Source: CAYJHC01 sp964370035
Lineage (GTDB): Bacteria; Bacillota; Clostridia; Peptostreptococcales; Anaerovoracaceae
Direction: 5' to 3'
NCBI GenBank assembly: GCA_964370035.1
Contig: CAYJGT010000012.1
Coordinates: forward strand, 1-33,848
DNA length: 33,848 nt
This document shows, piece by piece, positions 1-7,825 of this stretch; the stretch's first letter is position 1; every line of letters begins with the position of its first letter. A model generated the notes under the pieces. That model ran no database searches. It was not told where the DNA came from and was given only the letters and a program-made list of their open reading frames with translations. The translations under genes were made by a program, and so were the position numbers.

Positions 1-550
1 TATCTAGACCGTATAGGGCTACTCTTCTATAGTCTCCTATATGTCTTCCTCTTCCATAATTATCTGGCAGGCCTGTAATTAATCCTGCCTTTAATGTTCT
101 TTTTATATCTGGAGAGTATACTGAATAAACCCCTTCATTATGAGTTTTTCTATGCTCTGTATATATTTTTTCTAAGTCTTTATCCATTTCATATCCGTAA
201 TATGATAAAGCTTCTTTTAGGGGTCTTAATCCTCCTTTAGGGTAAATCGCTCTTTTTAGTGGCTCATCTGTTTGAAGTCCAACGATTAATTCTAAATCTT
301 TATCTATATATCCTGCTTCATGAGAAGTTAAGCTTGATGCTTTACTCGTATCTACATCATATACTCCGCCTCTTTCTCTTTCTTTATCAAAATATACATT
401 TAATTTTTCATTAAGTTTTTTTGTTCTTTCTGTTGCTCCCACCAAAAAAGATTCATCTCCTTCGTATGGGGTGTAGTTCTCCTGAATAAAATCTCTTACG
501 TTTATTTCTTCTTTCCATAAGTTCCCTTTAAATCCTGTCCAATTCTTCAT
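1..550 (-). CDS. pflB: Pyruvate formate-lyase (formate acetyltransferase), 5' part only
   Basis: The first 183 codons are present; the rest lies beyond the left edge of the window. The frame begins at ATG 550-548, preceded by a strong AAGGAGGACAAAT ribosome binding site. The translation starts MKNWTGFKGNLWKEEINVRD and carries the PflB blocks FIQENYTPYEGDESFL, SLTSHEAGYIDKDLE, IVGLQTDEPLKRA, RKTHNEGVYSVYSPDI and TGLPDNYGRGR...GDYRRVALYG. The family converts pyruvate and CoA to acetyl-CoA and formate with a glycyl radical, in the cytoplasm of anaerobes. The glycyl-radical loop and the active-site cysteine pair fall outside the window, so they cannot be checked here. The gene follows a sigma-54 activator gene and has a matching -24/-12 promoter. 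Another glycyl radical enzyme is unlikely because the N-terminal blocks are those of PFL proper. Confidence 0.93.
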   Translation of the reverse strand, partial: MKNWTGFKGNLWKEEINVRDFIQENYTPYEGDESFLVGATERTKKLNEKLNVYFDKERERGGVYDVDTSKASSLTSHEAGYIDKDLELIVGLQTDEPLKRAIYPKGGLRPLKEALSYYGYEMDKDLEKIYTEHRKTHNEGVYSVYSPDIKRTLKAGLITGLPDNYGRGRHIGDYRRVALYGLD

Positions 551-587
551 TATTTGTCCTCCTTCTTTTAGAACATTTATTTTTAAC

Positions 588-608
588 TGCAAGAAATCTA
601 TCCTTGCA
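588..608 (-). other. Hairpin in the pflB 5' leader
   Basis: The inverted repeat TGCAAG/CTTGCA, extended by a G-T and an A-T pair, folds around a short AT loop. It lies between the predicted sigma-54 start site (about 625) and the pflB ribosome binding site. There is no U-tract after it, so it is not a terminator. A role in mRNA stability is possible; nothing more can be read from it. Confidence 0.4.
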
Positions 609-635
609 ATGTATTTTTACCACATTACACCATAT

Positions 636-652
636 AGCAAACATTGTGCCAA
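636..652 (-). promoter_or_regulatory. Sigma-54 (-24/-12) promoter of pflB
   Basis: On the minus strand the sequence is TTGGCACAATGTTTGCT. It matches the sigma-54 consensus TGGCAC-N5-TTGCW at every defined position, with GG at 650-649, GC at 638-637 and exactly 10 nt between them. The predicted start site is near 625, leaving a leader of about 75 nt before the pflB ATG. The activator encoded just upstream has the GAFTGA motif needed to remodel sigma-54 polymerase, which makes a chance match unlikely. Confidence 0.9.
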
Positions 653-695
653 TTTTTTAACTGTAAAAATACCCATTTATAATATTTTTTAAATG

Positions 696-761
696 AAAAA
701 CGAAACAATCGTGTCATTTTTGACTCAACCGTTTCATTTTTAACTCACCGTTTTTGAGTCA
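696..761 (-). promoter_or_regulatory. Repeat array, probable enhancer for the sigma-54 activator
   Basis: Several related elements lie 45-110 bp upstream of the -24 box. Two 19-bp direct repeats sit one helical-turn multiple apart (start-to-start 20 bp): CGTGTCATTTTTGACTCAA (710-728) and CGTTTCATTTTTAACTCAC (730-748). A perfect 8-bp inverted repeat, TGACTCAA (721-728) and TTGAGTCA (754-761), flanks the second copy. A further inverted partner, AAAAACGAAAC (696-706), matches GTTTCATTTTT (731-741) with one mismatch. Position and repetition are those of an upstream activating sequence. The array starts 22 nt after the activator's stop codon. Confidence 0.7.
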
Positions 762-783
762 CTTTTATTTACTCATTATTTGT

Positions 784-2163
784 TTAAGTCTCGCAATATT
801 GTCGGATGAGTCTAGCGGCTTTAGACTGAGTAATGTTTAATTGCTTAGCCACTTTTCTAGTGCTCTTATATTTTTCATAGGCTTCTATTATAATTTTTTT
901 CTTAAACTCTTCTACGGCATCATCAAATGACTCCACTTCTTCATACACATAATTTTCATTATTATTTCCCTTATGTTTCTTATCATTAGCCATGCAATTT
1001 TCAAACAAGTGACTTGGCAAGTGATAATTCTTAATTTCATAACTATTTAAAGTTACAACTAGCCGTTCAATAATATGAATAAGTTCTCTGATGTTTCCTT
1101 TCCATGGATAATTTTTAAATGTATCTATCGCATCCTTTGATAATATATGTGTTTTTTCATATTTTTCATTATATCTATTCAAATAATATTGAGCCAGCAT
1201 CTCTATATCTTCTTTCCTTTCCCTTAAAGGAGGTAAGCTAATTTCAAAAACACTAAGCCTATAATATAAATCTTCCCTATATTTTCCCTCTTCAACCATT
1301 TCCTTTAAATCTTTATTTGTAGCTGCTATTATTCTCGCATCCGTCTTTTTCATTTTGGTACTTCCAACTGGAGTATACTCTTTCTCTTGAACAACTTGCA
1401 ACAGCTTAGATTGTAGGTGGTAGGGGATTTCAGATATTTCATCTAAAAGTATTGTGCCTCCAGCAGCTGCTTCAAAAAATCCTATCTTCCCTTCTTTCTT
1501 TGCACCAGTAAAAGCTCCTTCTTCATACCCAAAAAACTCAGATTCAATTAATTCGTTTGGAATTGCAGCGCAGTTTACTGTAATGAAAGGCCCATTTTTT
1601 TTACTACAATTATCATGAATTGCTCTAGCTAGTTGTGTTTTTCCAACACCGGATTCACCTAAAATTATTACAGGGGCATCTACTTCAGATAGTTTTATTG
1701 CTAAATCTATTGTTTCCTGCATAATTTGACTCTTGTACACTATTTTTGATGATGCAATAAAAGCTTCTTCCTCTTCTTTATTACTTTTACTAATTAATTC
1801 CGCAGTTTTAGACATACTTGCTAAAGATTTCTTGTCCCTAACACTGGAGATAACATATTCTAATTCCCCTTCATCACTTAATATTGGAATTGTTATGCTA
1901 GTTATTTCTCCTCCCATTTGTGTTTGTTGATTTTTCATTAATGGAACCTTTGCCTCTGCAACATATGGAAGCAAAGCTGGGTACCAATACTGCTTCCCCA
2001 TTAGGTCAAAGTAGTTTTTACCCATCATTTCTTCTTTTGAAAGTCCATAGTGTCTTTCACATGCCTTGTTAATGTAAAGAAGGGTTAAGTCTTTTCCCCA
2101 AATATTAACCTCATCATGCAGCTCGTCAATTAGCTTAATAAAGTCTTCATATTTTAAATTCAA
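784..2163 (-). CDS. Sigma-54-dependent transcriptional activator with PAS sensor
   Basis: A 459-residue enhancer-binding protein. Residues about 8-115 form a PAS-like sensor (VNIWGKDLTLLYINKACE and following). The AAA+ domain spans about 140-375, with Walker A GESGVGKT (169-176), the sigma-54 contact loop GAFTGA (216-221), Walker B GGTILLDE (235-242) and the RLSVFEISLPPLRERKEDI block. A C-terminal helix-turn-helix of the Fis/TyrR type (about 433-458, STRKVAKQLNITQSKAARLI) binds DNA. The start is a TTG at 2163 with AAAGGAG 10 nt upstream; no nearby ATG fits. No receiver domain is present, so the PAS domain rather than a histidine kinase probably supplies the signal. The gene lies directly before pflB and its sigma-54 promoter, so control of pflB is the simplest inference. 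The ligand is unknown. Confidence 0.93.
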   Translation of the reverse strand: MNLKYEDFIKLIDELHDEVNIWGKDLTLLYINKACERHYGLSKEEMMGKNYFDLMGKQYWYPALLPYVAEAKVPLMKNQQTQMGGEITSITIPILSDEGELEYVISSVRDKKSLASMSKTAELISKSNKEEEEAFIASSKIVYKSQIMQETIDLAIKLSEVDAPVIILGESGVGKTQLARAIHDNCSKKNGPFITVNCAAIPNELIESEFFGYEEGAFTGAKKEGKIGFFEAAAGGTILLDEISEIPYHLQSKLLQVVQEKEYTPVGSTKMKKTDARIIAATNKDLKEMVEEGKYREDLYYRLSVFEISLPPLRERKEDIEMLAQYYLNRYNEKYEKTHILSKDAIDTFKNYPWKGNIRELIHIIERLVVTLNSYEIKNYHLPSHLFENCMANDKKHKGNNNENYVYEEVESFDDAVEEFKKKIIIEAYEKYKSTRKVAKQLNITQSKAARLIRQYCET

Positions 2164-2201
2164 AACAAGTGTTCTCCTTTTATTTGTCTTTCATTTTATA
2201 C

Positions 2202-2218
2202 GACAATTAATAGTTGTC
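2202..2218. promoter_or_regulatory. Inverted repeat GACAA-N7-TTGTC upstream of the activator gene
   Basis: The perfect 5-bp half-sites GACAA and TTGTC are separated by 7 bp and abut a TATAAA box (2195-2200). They occupy the spacer of the likely promoter of the sigma-54 activator, a position typical of an operator. The same GACAA-N7-TTGTC layout recurs at 8648-8664. The binding protein is unknown, and short AT-rich palindromes do occur by chance. Confidence 0.3.
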
Positions 2219-2455
2219 CCATTTCATTCTATAAGTTGTTCTGCTTACTTTTATTTATATTCATAAGAATAGATATAATGTATCCTATTGCTATCGTTAT
2301 TTCTATTTTAACATATCATTTATTCGCTATAAGCAACTTTTTAAAATTTACACAAAAAACACATATACTTTACAACAGTATTTACATATATAACATTTTT
2401 CATCTTAATAATTTCAAAAATATGTTGAAAGCAATGCCTATTCTTCAATACAAAA

Positions 2456-2509
2456 CGACACCTCTTCTGACATGCTTAACTTAATAATAACATTCTTCAG
2501 GAGGTGTCG
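2456..2509 (-). terminator. Putative terminator after the stn-like operon
   Basis: CGACACCTC (2456-2464) and GAGGTGTCG (2501-2509) form a 9-bp GC-containing stem, extended by CTGA/TCAG after a 2-nt bulge, with a long AT-rich loop of about 26 nt. On the minus strand the stem is followed by TTTTG, a weak U-tract. It begins about 36 nt after the stop codon of the large subunit gene. The long loop and short U-run make it an imperfect intrinsic terminator. Confidence 0.5.
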
Positions 2510-2544
2510 ATTAATTTGACAATTAGTTGATTTTCAAATTGAAA

Positions 2545-5500
2545 TTAACTTATTTTCTGTGGCATTGGAATTCTTTCTTTCATAATTTTTGCTAACACGT
2601 CAGTAGTTCCTAATGGTTCTACAAACTTATCCCCTTCAACAACTACAAAGTTTGGTTCCTCTGGGGATAACACACCTCCAAGAACTTCTCCAATCTCTGC
2701 GTATTTATATCTTACTAGAACATCGTCCATCTCTAAAGAAATGTCTTCCTCATCTACAAACGGAAAGTCTACCTCATATACGTGGGCAATTTCTGAAGCT
2801 ATTTCCCAGTTATATAATTCCACATCCTCATCTATAGCAGCCTCTACGCTCTGAAGTCTTCTTTCAGTATTTGTAAAGGTACCTTCTGAACTAGCAAAAC
2901 CAGTTCCTGGAATTACAATATCTGCTTCTGCAGCAGTATCAGTCATATAAACATCTGATACCATTAAGAATTCTAATCCCTCTAAATATTTAGGATCAAT
3001 CTCTTCTCCAAAGACTAATAGTCCTTTAACGCCATCCATAGCTTCAGCGCCAGATCTAATTCCCATATCAACTAATCCTTGTGAATTATTCTTTGCCTTA
3101 ACCATAAGTATTCCATCTCTTGGAGATCCAATATGACCTGATAGCAGTGCAATATTTCCTATCATCGTTGCTGTATCAACAGATGCAAGATTTTGGCTAA
3201 ATACAATCATTGCCTTTTTTGCTTTACCATAAGTATCAGCCACCATTTTTGCTTCTTCTGAAACTTTTTCACCTTTAAGAGAATTAGCAAATTCATCAAA
3301 CCCTGAAATGGTAGATGTGCTTCCCATCTCTATTAAGCCCTTCGCAACTTCTTTAAGGAAAGATAAATTGTTTTCAGTGTAAATACAAGTAGCAAAATCC
3401 ATTTGCTGCTCATACCCAACTGGGTTAATCAATATAACTTTAGCTCCATTTTTTGCCGCTTCTCTCATTTTCAATCTAATTACTGGACTAGTGGCAACGT
3501 TAAAGCCTACTGCTAATATTACATTTGTAGACAATAATTCATCAATTGTGTTTGGCGAAGAGTCAAGACCTAATACCTTCTCCATTCCATTTTCTCTATA
3601 GTTAAATGAAAGGGTCTTTGCTCCCATAACCCCTGCCATTTTCATGATAGCATAGGCTTCTTCATTAGTATATCTGTCCGAAATTGCAACTGCAACTGAA
3701 TCAGCACCATTTCTATATTTAACAGCCTCTGCTTGTTTTGCTACATCAATTAAAGCATCATGATAATCAACTTCTGCAAATTCTCCATTTATTTTCATTA
3801 ATGGAGCTGTTAGTTTTTCTTCTAAGACTGCTGCATCAAAACCAAACTTACCCATTCCACAAGAAACACCCTTATTTACAGCTCCCTCTTTAGAAGGGGT
3901 TGCTTTAACAAGCATATCTCCAATTGATTCTAACTCTAAACTACAACCAACTGAACAGAAAGAACAGGTTGAATCAGTAACATAAGGGTCTACTGGAACC
4001 TCTTTTGCAACAGACTGTCGTTCTTGAAGTGCACCAACAGGGCACACATTAACGCATTGTCCACATGAAACACATCCTGATTCTTCTAGGTTCCTTTCTA
4101 GCGCAGGTTTAACTACTGTATCAAAACCTCTTTCTACAAGGCCAAGAGCGCCAATTCCCATTACCTCATCACAAGCTCTTACACAAAGTCCACATAAAAT
4201 ACATTTATTAGGATCTCTCACAATGAACGGATGATCATCTTCAAACTCTGTCACATTAACATCACCGCTAAATCTATCTGGTTTTACCCCATACTCGTTA
4301 GCAAAATCAATTAATTTACATTCGAAATAATCTTTACATCCGCATTCTAGGCATCTATTTGCTTCTATTACGGCATCTTCTTCTGCAAAGCCATAAGGAA
4401 TTACTTCTGCAAAATTATTTCTACGCTCCTCTGCTTCTAAGATTGTCATTTCCGGCCTACATTCTCTTTCTCTATCTTCAAATGTTTTTTCCGAAATATC
4501 ATCCCTTGTAACTACATAAGGCTTCTCATACCTTACTATTTCTCCATCCAGATACGCATCTACGCTTACAGCAACTTTTTTAGCATCAGCTATAGCTTCT
4601 ACTGCTATTGAAATCTTATCATTTCCACAGTCTCCACCTGCAAATACTCCTGGAATACTAGTTCTAAAAGTTTCAGGGTCATAAGCTATTGCTCCTCGTT
4701 TTGTTTTTTCAATGCTTTCAAACATTGAAGAATCAACCGCTTGACCAATTGCAAGAATTACCGTATCAAGATCTATAGTCTCTGTTTTCCCTTCTATTGG
4801 TTTAGGCGCTCTTCTACCTGACGCGTCCGGTTCTCCTAATTCCATGACTTGAAGAACCATTTGCTTAACTCTTCCATTTTCATCTTTAATTATTTCTAAT
4901 GGATTAGTTAAGTTTTTAAAGATTGCTCCTTCTTCATCAGCTTCCACTATCTCAATAGTATCAGCTGGCATTTCGTCTTTTGTTCTTCGATAAATGTTAT
5001 ATACTTTATCTGCACCAAGTCTAATAGAAGTTCTAACAGCATCCATTGCAGTATTTCCTCCACCTACTATGGCAACATTTTTCCCTAGGTTTACATATTC
5101 ATTCCTAACAACTTTTCTTAAAAAGTCAATACCACCAATTACGCCCTCTGCATCTTCACCTTTACAGCCTACACCTGTAGATACCCAAGCTCCTACGCCA
5201 AGAATAATTGCATCAAAATCGTCTTGTAATACTTCAAATGGAATGTCGACTCCAATTTTTGTATTTGTTATTATTTCTACTCCCATTTCTTCAAATATTG
5301 AAATTTCCTCATCTAAAACTTCATTTGGAAGTCTATATTCTGGAATACCATACCTAAGCATTCCTCCTGCTTTAGGCATACTTTCAAATACAGTTACTGC
5401 ATGTCCACTTTGTCTTAAGAAAAATGCTGTTGAAAGACCCATTGGCCCGCCTCCAATTACAGCAACTCTTTTACCTGTGTCTTCTCCAATTTCTGGAAAA

Positions 5501-6051
5501 TACGGTTCATCTTGACACAGGTTTTCATCTGCAATAAATCTTTTAAGTATTTGTATAGATACAGGTTCCTCAATATACTTCCTTCTGCATGCATCTTCAC
5601 AAGGATGAGGACAGACTCTGCCTAACGATGCTGGCAGTGGAATTTTATCCATGGCAAGTGCAATAGCTTCTTCATACTCTCCATTAGCTATAAGGCCTAC
5701 ATATCCTTGACAATCTGTTTGAGCAGGACATTCTAGGACACAAGGAGGTCTACAGTCACCAACGTGATTTGAAAGCAAAAGTTCTAAGTTAGTCTTTCTA
5801 GATTCTCTAACTCTTTCTGTATTTGTTTTTATTACCATACCTTCTGCTATATAAGTTGCACAGGCCTTTACCATTTTAGGGTTACCCTCTACTTCACATA
5901 CGCAGATTCCACACGATCCATAAATTTCAGTTCTCTCATCAAAACAAAGTGTAGGAATGTGAATGCCATTTTCCTTTGCCACTTCCAAAATTGTTTGTCC
6001 TGGAGTCGCAAGAACTTCTTTTCCATCTATATTTATTCTAAAATTGTTCAT
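2545..6051 (-). CDS. stnA: Large NfnB/NuoG-like iron-sulfur flavoprotein, Stn-type transhydrogenase subunit A
   Basis: An 1168-residue multidomain electron carrier. In order: a 2Fe-2S domain (C36, C47, C50, C64); GltD/NfnB-type cysteines (C104, C108, C114, C147, C151, C155); an FAD and NADPH oxidoreductase (VAVIGGGPMG about 196-205, NVAIVGGGNTAMD about 325-337, arginine pair in YNIYRRTKDE, AGGDCG about 471-476); a CLECGC cysteine cluster (567-578); a two-cluster ferredoxin domain (C617-C627, C660-C670); and a NuoG/molybdopterin-oxidoreductase fold with its own 4Fe-4S motif (C696, C699, C703, C731). The last domain lacks the Cys or Sec catalytic position of formate dehydrogenases, so it is probably structural. 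An NfnB-like and NuoG-like fusion beside HydB- and HydC-like genes is the layout of the Stn transhydrogenase of Sporomusa ovata, which couples NADPH, NAD+ and ferredoxin. The letter assignment is from memory of that system. SD GGGAGG precedes ATG 6051. Confidence 0.8.
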   Translation of the reverse strand: MNNFRINIDGKEVLATPGQTILEVAKENGIHIPTLCFDERTEIYGSCGICVCEVEGNPKMVKACATYIAEGMVIKTNTERVRESRKTNLELLLSNHVGDCRPPCVLECPAQTDCQGYVGLIANGEYEEAIALAMDKIPLPASLGRVCPHPCEDACRRKYIEEPVSIQILKRFIADENLCQDEPYFPEIGEDTGKRVAVIGGGPMGLSTAFFLRQSGHAVTVFESMPKAGGMLRYGIPEYRLPNEVLDEEISIFEEMGVEIITNTKIGVDIPFEVLQDDFDAIILGVGAWVSTGVGCKGEDAEGVIGGIDFLRKVVRNEYVNLGKNVAIVGGGNTAMDAVRTSIRLGADKVYNIYRRTKDEMPADTIEIVEADEEGAIFKNLTNPLEIIKDENGRVKQMVLQVMELGEPDASGRRAPKPIEGKTETIDLDTVILAIGQAVDSSMFESIEKTKRGAIAYDPETFRTSIPGVFAGGDCGNDKISIAVEAIADAKKVAVSVDAYLDGEIVRYEKPYVVTRDDISEKTFEDRERECRPEMTILEAEERRNNFAEVIPYGFAEEDAVIEANRCLECGCKDYFECKLIDFANEYGVKPDRFSGDVNVTEFEDDHPFIVRDPNKCILCGLCVRACDEVMGIGALGLVERGFDTVVKPALERNLEESGCVSCGQCVNVCPVGALQERQSVAKEVPVDPYVTDSTCSFCSVGCSLELESIGDMLVKATPSKEGAVNKGVSCGMGKFGFDAAVLEEKLTAPLMKINGEFAEVDYHDALIDVAKQAEAVKYRNGADSVAVAISDRYTNEEAYAIMKMAGVMGAKTLSFNYRENGMEKVLGLDSSPNTIDELLSTNVILAVGFNVATSPVIRLKMREAAKNGAKVILINPVGYEQQMDFATCIYTENNLSFLKEVAKGLIEMGSTSTISGFDEFANSLKGEKVSEEAKMVADTYGKAKKAMIVFSQNLASVDTATMIGNIALLSGHIGSPRDGILMVKAKNNSQGLVDMGIRSGAEAMDGVKGLLVFGEEIDPKYLEGLEFLMVSDVYMTDTAAEADIVIPGTGFASSEGTFTNTERRLQSVEAAIDEDVELYNWEIASEIAHVYEVDFPFVDEEDISLEMDDVLVRYKYAEIGEVLGGVLSPEEPNFVVVEGDKFVEPLGTTDVLAKIMKERIPMPQKIS

Positions 6052-6064
6052 TATATTCCTCCCA

Positions 6065-7813
6065 CTAATCTACATCTACTGCATTGAATCGACAGACTTC
6101 ACTACATCTTCCACATTTAATACATAGTTCTTGATCTACTACATGAAGTTTCTTTATTGATCCTTCAATAGCATTAACTGGACATTTCTTTGCACATAAT
6201 GTGCAACCTTTGCATCCACTATTAATAGTAAATGTTATTAACGGCTTACATGATTTTGCAGTACATTTTTTATTATAAATATGGTCTTCATACTCATTTC
6301 TAAAATATTTTATTGTTGTTAGTACTGGATTTGGAGCAGTTTGTCCAAGTCCACACATTGAACCATCTTTTATTTTGTAAGATAGTTCTTCTAGCAACTC
6401 AATATCTCCATCTTTTCCTTCTCCTGCTGTAATTCTTTCTAAAATCTCAAGCATTCTCTTTGTACCTATTCTACAGTAATTGCATTTACCGCAAGACTCT
6501 TTTTTGGTAAAGTCCAAGAAGTATCTAGCCATATCCACCATGCAAGTGGTTTCATCCATAACTATCATTCCACCGGATCCTACGATGGCTCCAGTTTTAT
6601 TTATATTTTCATAATCAACTGGTGTATCAATAAGCTCTGCAGGAATACAGCCACCAGAAGGGCCTCCCATTTGAACTGCTTTAAACTCTTTGTCATCCTT
6701 TATTCCACCACCAATATCAAATATAGCAGATTTTAGCGGAAGACCCATTGGAACCTCTATTAGCCCACCTTTTTTAATTTTTCCAGCTAATGCAAAGACT
6801 TTAGTACCATTACTTAAATCTGTTCCCATTGCTCCAAAGGCTGCTCCGCCATTTAATAATATCCAAGGAACATTAGCAAAGGTTTCAACATTATTTATAT
6901 TTGTTGGCATTTGCCAAAATCCTTTTTGTGCTGGGAATGGAGGCTTAAGCCTAGGCATTCCTCTTTCCCCTTCCAATGATGCTATTAATGCAGTTTCTTC
7001 TCCACATACAAATGCTCCAGCGCCTGCTTTTATTCTTAAATCAAAATTATATTCAGTTCCAAAAAGGTTTTTCCCTAAAAAGCCTCTTTCTCTAGCCTGT
7101 TCCATTGCAATTTCAAGTCTATTAATTGCCAAAGGATATTCAGCTCTAACATAAATAACTCCCTCAGTGGCTCCCATTGCAAATCCACCAATAATCATTC
7201 CTTCAATCAATGAATGTGGGTCTCCTTCTAATACTGATCGATCCATGAAGGCGCCTGGGTCTCCTTCATCAGCATTACATACCATGTATTTATCTTTTCC
7301 ACCATTAACTTTAGCTGCATTCCACTTAAACCACGTTGGAAATCCTGCTCCTCCTCTTCCTCTTAGGCCTGAAACTTTAACTTCTTCAATTACATCTTCT
7401 TGTGACATCGAAGTTATTACTTTCTCAGCAGCTTTATATCCATCATTATTGATATACTCATCAATTTTTTCTGGGTTAATTATTCCACAATTTCTAAGAA
7501 CCACTCTTTCTTGTTTTTCTAAAAAGGCAATATCATCTTTTACAATTGCCATTTCACTTACTGGCTTGCCTCCAATTAAATGCTCTTCAACTATCTTGGT
7601 AACATTCTCTGCTTGAACTCCCACATATCTAGTTAAGTCTCCATTGTCTTCATATACATCTACAATTGGCTCAAGATAACAAGTTCCTACACAGCCTGTA
7701 ATATCAACTTCAACATTTAAATTTTTTTCTGCTATTTGTCTTTCAAATTCAAGTCGAGCTTTTTTTGCTCCTGTCGCTATTCCGCAACTTCCAGATCCTA
7801 CGATTACTCTCAT
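6065..7813 (-). CDS. stnB: NuoF/HydB-like NADH- and FMN-binding subunit, Stn-type subunit B
   Basis: 582 residues. A thioredoxin-like N-terminal domain (1-90) retains C10, C41 and C45. The NuoF core follows, with the NADH-binding GRGGAGFPTWFKW (about 152-164), the FMN-binding ADEGDPGAFMDRSVLEGDPH (181-200), and the 4Fe-4S motif C441-x2-C444-x2-C447 with C487. C517 and C522 form a further pair found in HydB-like proteins. A C-terminal two-cluster ferredoxin domain uses C534-C544 and C564-C574. This is the HydB arrangement seen in electron-bifurcating hydrogenases and in Stn; there is no hydrogenase gene beside it. It sits 12 nt after the NuoE-like gene and 13 nt before the large subunit gene, with SD AAGGAGGAGAG. 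NADH/NAD+ exchange at the FMN is the expected role. The first cysteine of the usual N-terminal C-x4-C pair is missing. Confidence 0.85.
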   Translation of the reverse strand: MRVIVGSGSCGIATGAKKARLEFERQIAEKNLNVEVDITGCVGTCYLEPIVDVYEDNGDLTRYVGVQAENVTKIVEEHLIGGKPVSEMAIVKDDIAFLEKQERVVLRNCGIINPEKIDEYINNDGYKAAEKVITSMSQEDVIEEVKVSGLRGRGGAGFPTWFKWNAAKVNGGKDKYMVCNADEGDPGAFMDRSVLEGDPHSLIEGMIIGGFAMGATEGVIYVRAEYPLAINRLEIAMEQARERGFLGKNLFGTEYNFDLRIKAGAGAFVCGEETALIASLEGERGMPRLKPPFPAQKGFWQMPTNINNVETFANVPWILLNGGAAFGAMGTDLSNGTKVFALAGKIKKGGLIEVPMGLPLKSAIFDIGGGIKDDKEFKAVQMGGPSGGCIPAELIDTPVDYENINKTGAIVGSGGMIVMDETTCMVDMARYFLDFTKKESCGKCNYCRIGTKRMLEILERITAGEGKDGDIELLEELSYKIKDGSMCGLGQTAPNPVLTTIKYFRNEYEDHIYNKKCTAKSCKPLITFTINSGCKGCTLCAKKCPVNAIEGSIKKLHVVDQELCIKCGRCSEVCRFNAVDVD

Positions 7814-7825
7814 TTTCTCTCCTCC

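Larger units (their letters stand above)
2164..2544. other. Intergenic region between the stn-like operon and the sigma-54 activator
   Basis: This 381-base gap is very AT-rich. It holds a long-loop inverted repeat just after the stnA-like stop codon (2456-2509), a TATAAA box (2195-2200) and the inverted repeat GACAA-N7-TTGTC (2202-2218) directly upstream of that box. The box is suitably placed to be the -10 of the activator gene, but the -35 position (AATGGG) is poor. An open frame on the plus strand at 2236-2484 has no recognisable sequence and no ribosome binding site and is not called. Confidence 0.5.

Noticed and set aside
2236..2484. 82-codon open frame on the plus strand in the gap beside the sigma-54 activator
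   Set aside because: The translation is a low-complexity hydrophobic sequence, with no family likeness and no usable ribosome binding site. It overlaps a terminator-like repeat and arises from AT-rich DNA.
2545..6051. Annotation of the large subunit as catalytic formate dehydrogenase
   Set aside because: The molybdopterin-type domain has no Cys or Sec at the catalytic position, and the rest of the chain is NfnB-like with NADPH and FAD motifs, so a transhydrogenase-type role fits better.
4994..7616. Long open frames on the plus strand opposite the stn-like genes
   Set aside because: They mirror conserved minus-strand coding sequence, have no family likeness and no ribosome binding sites.
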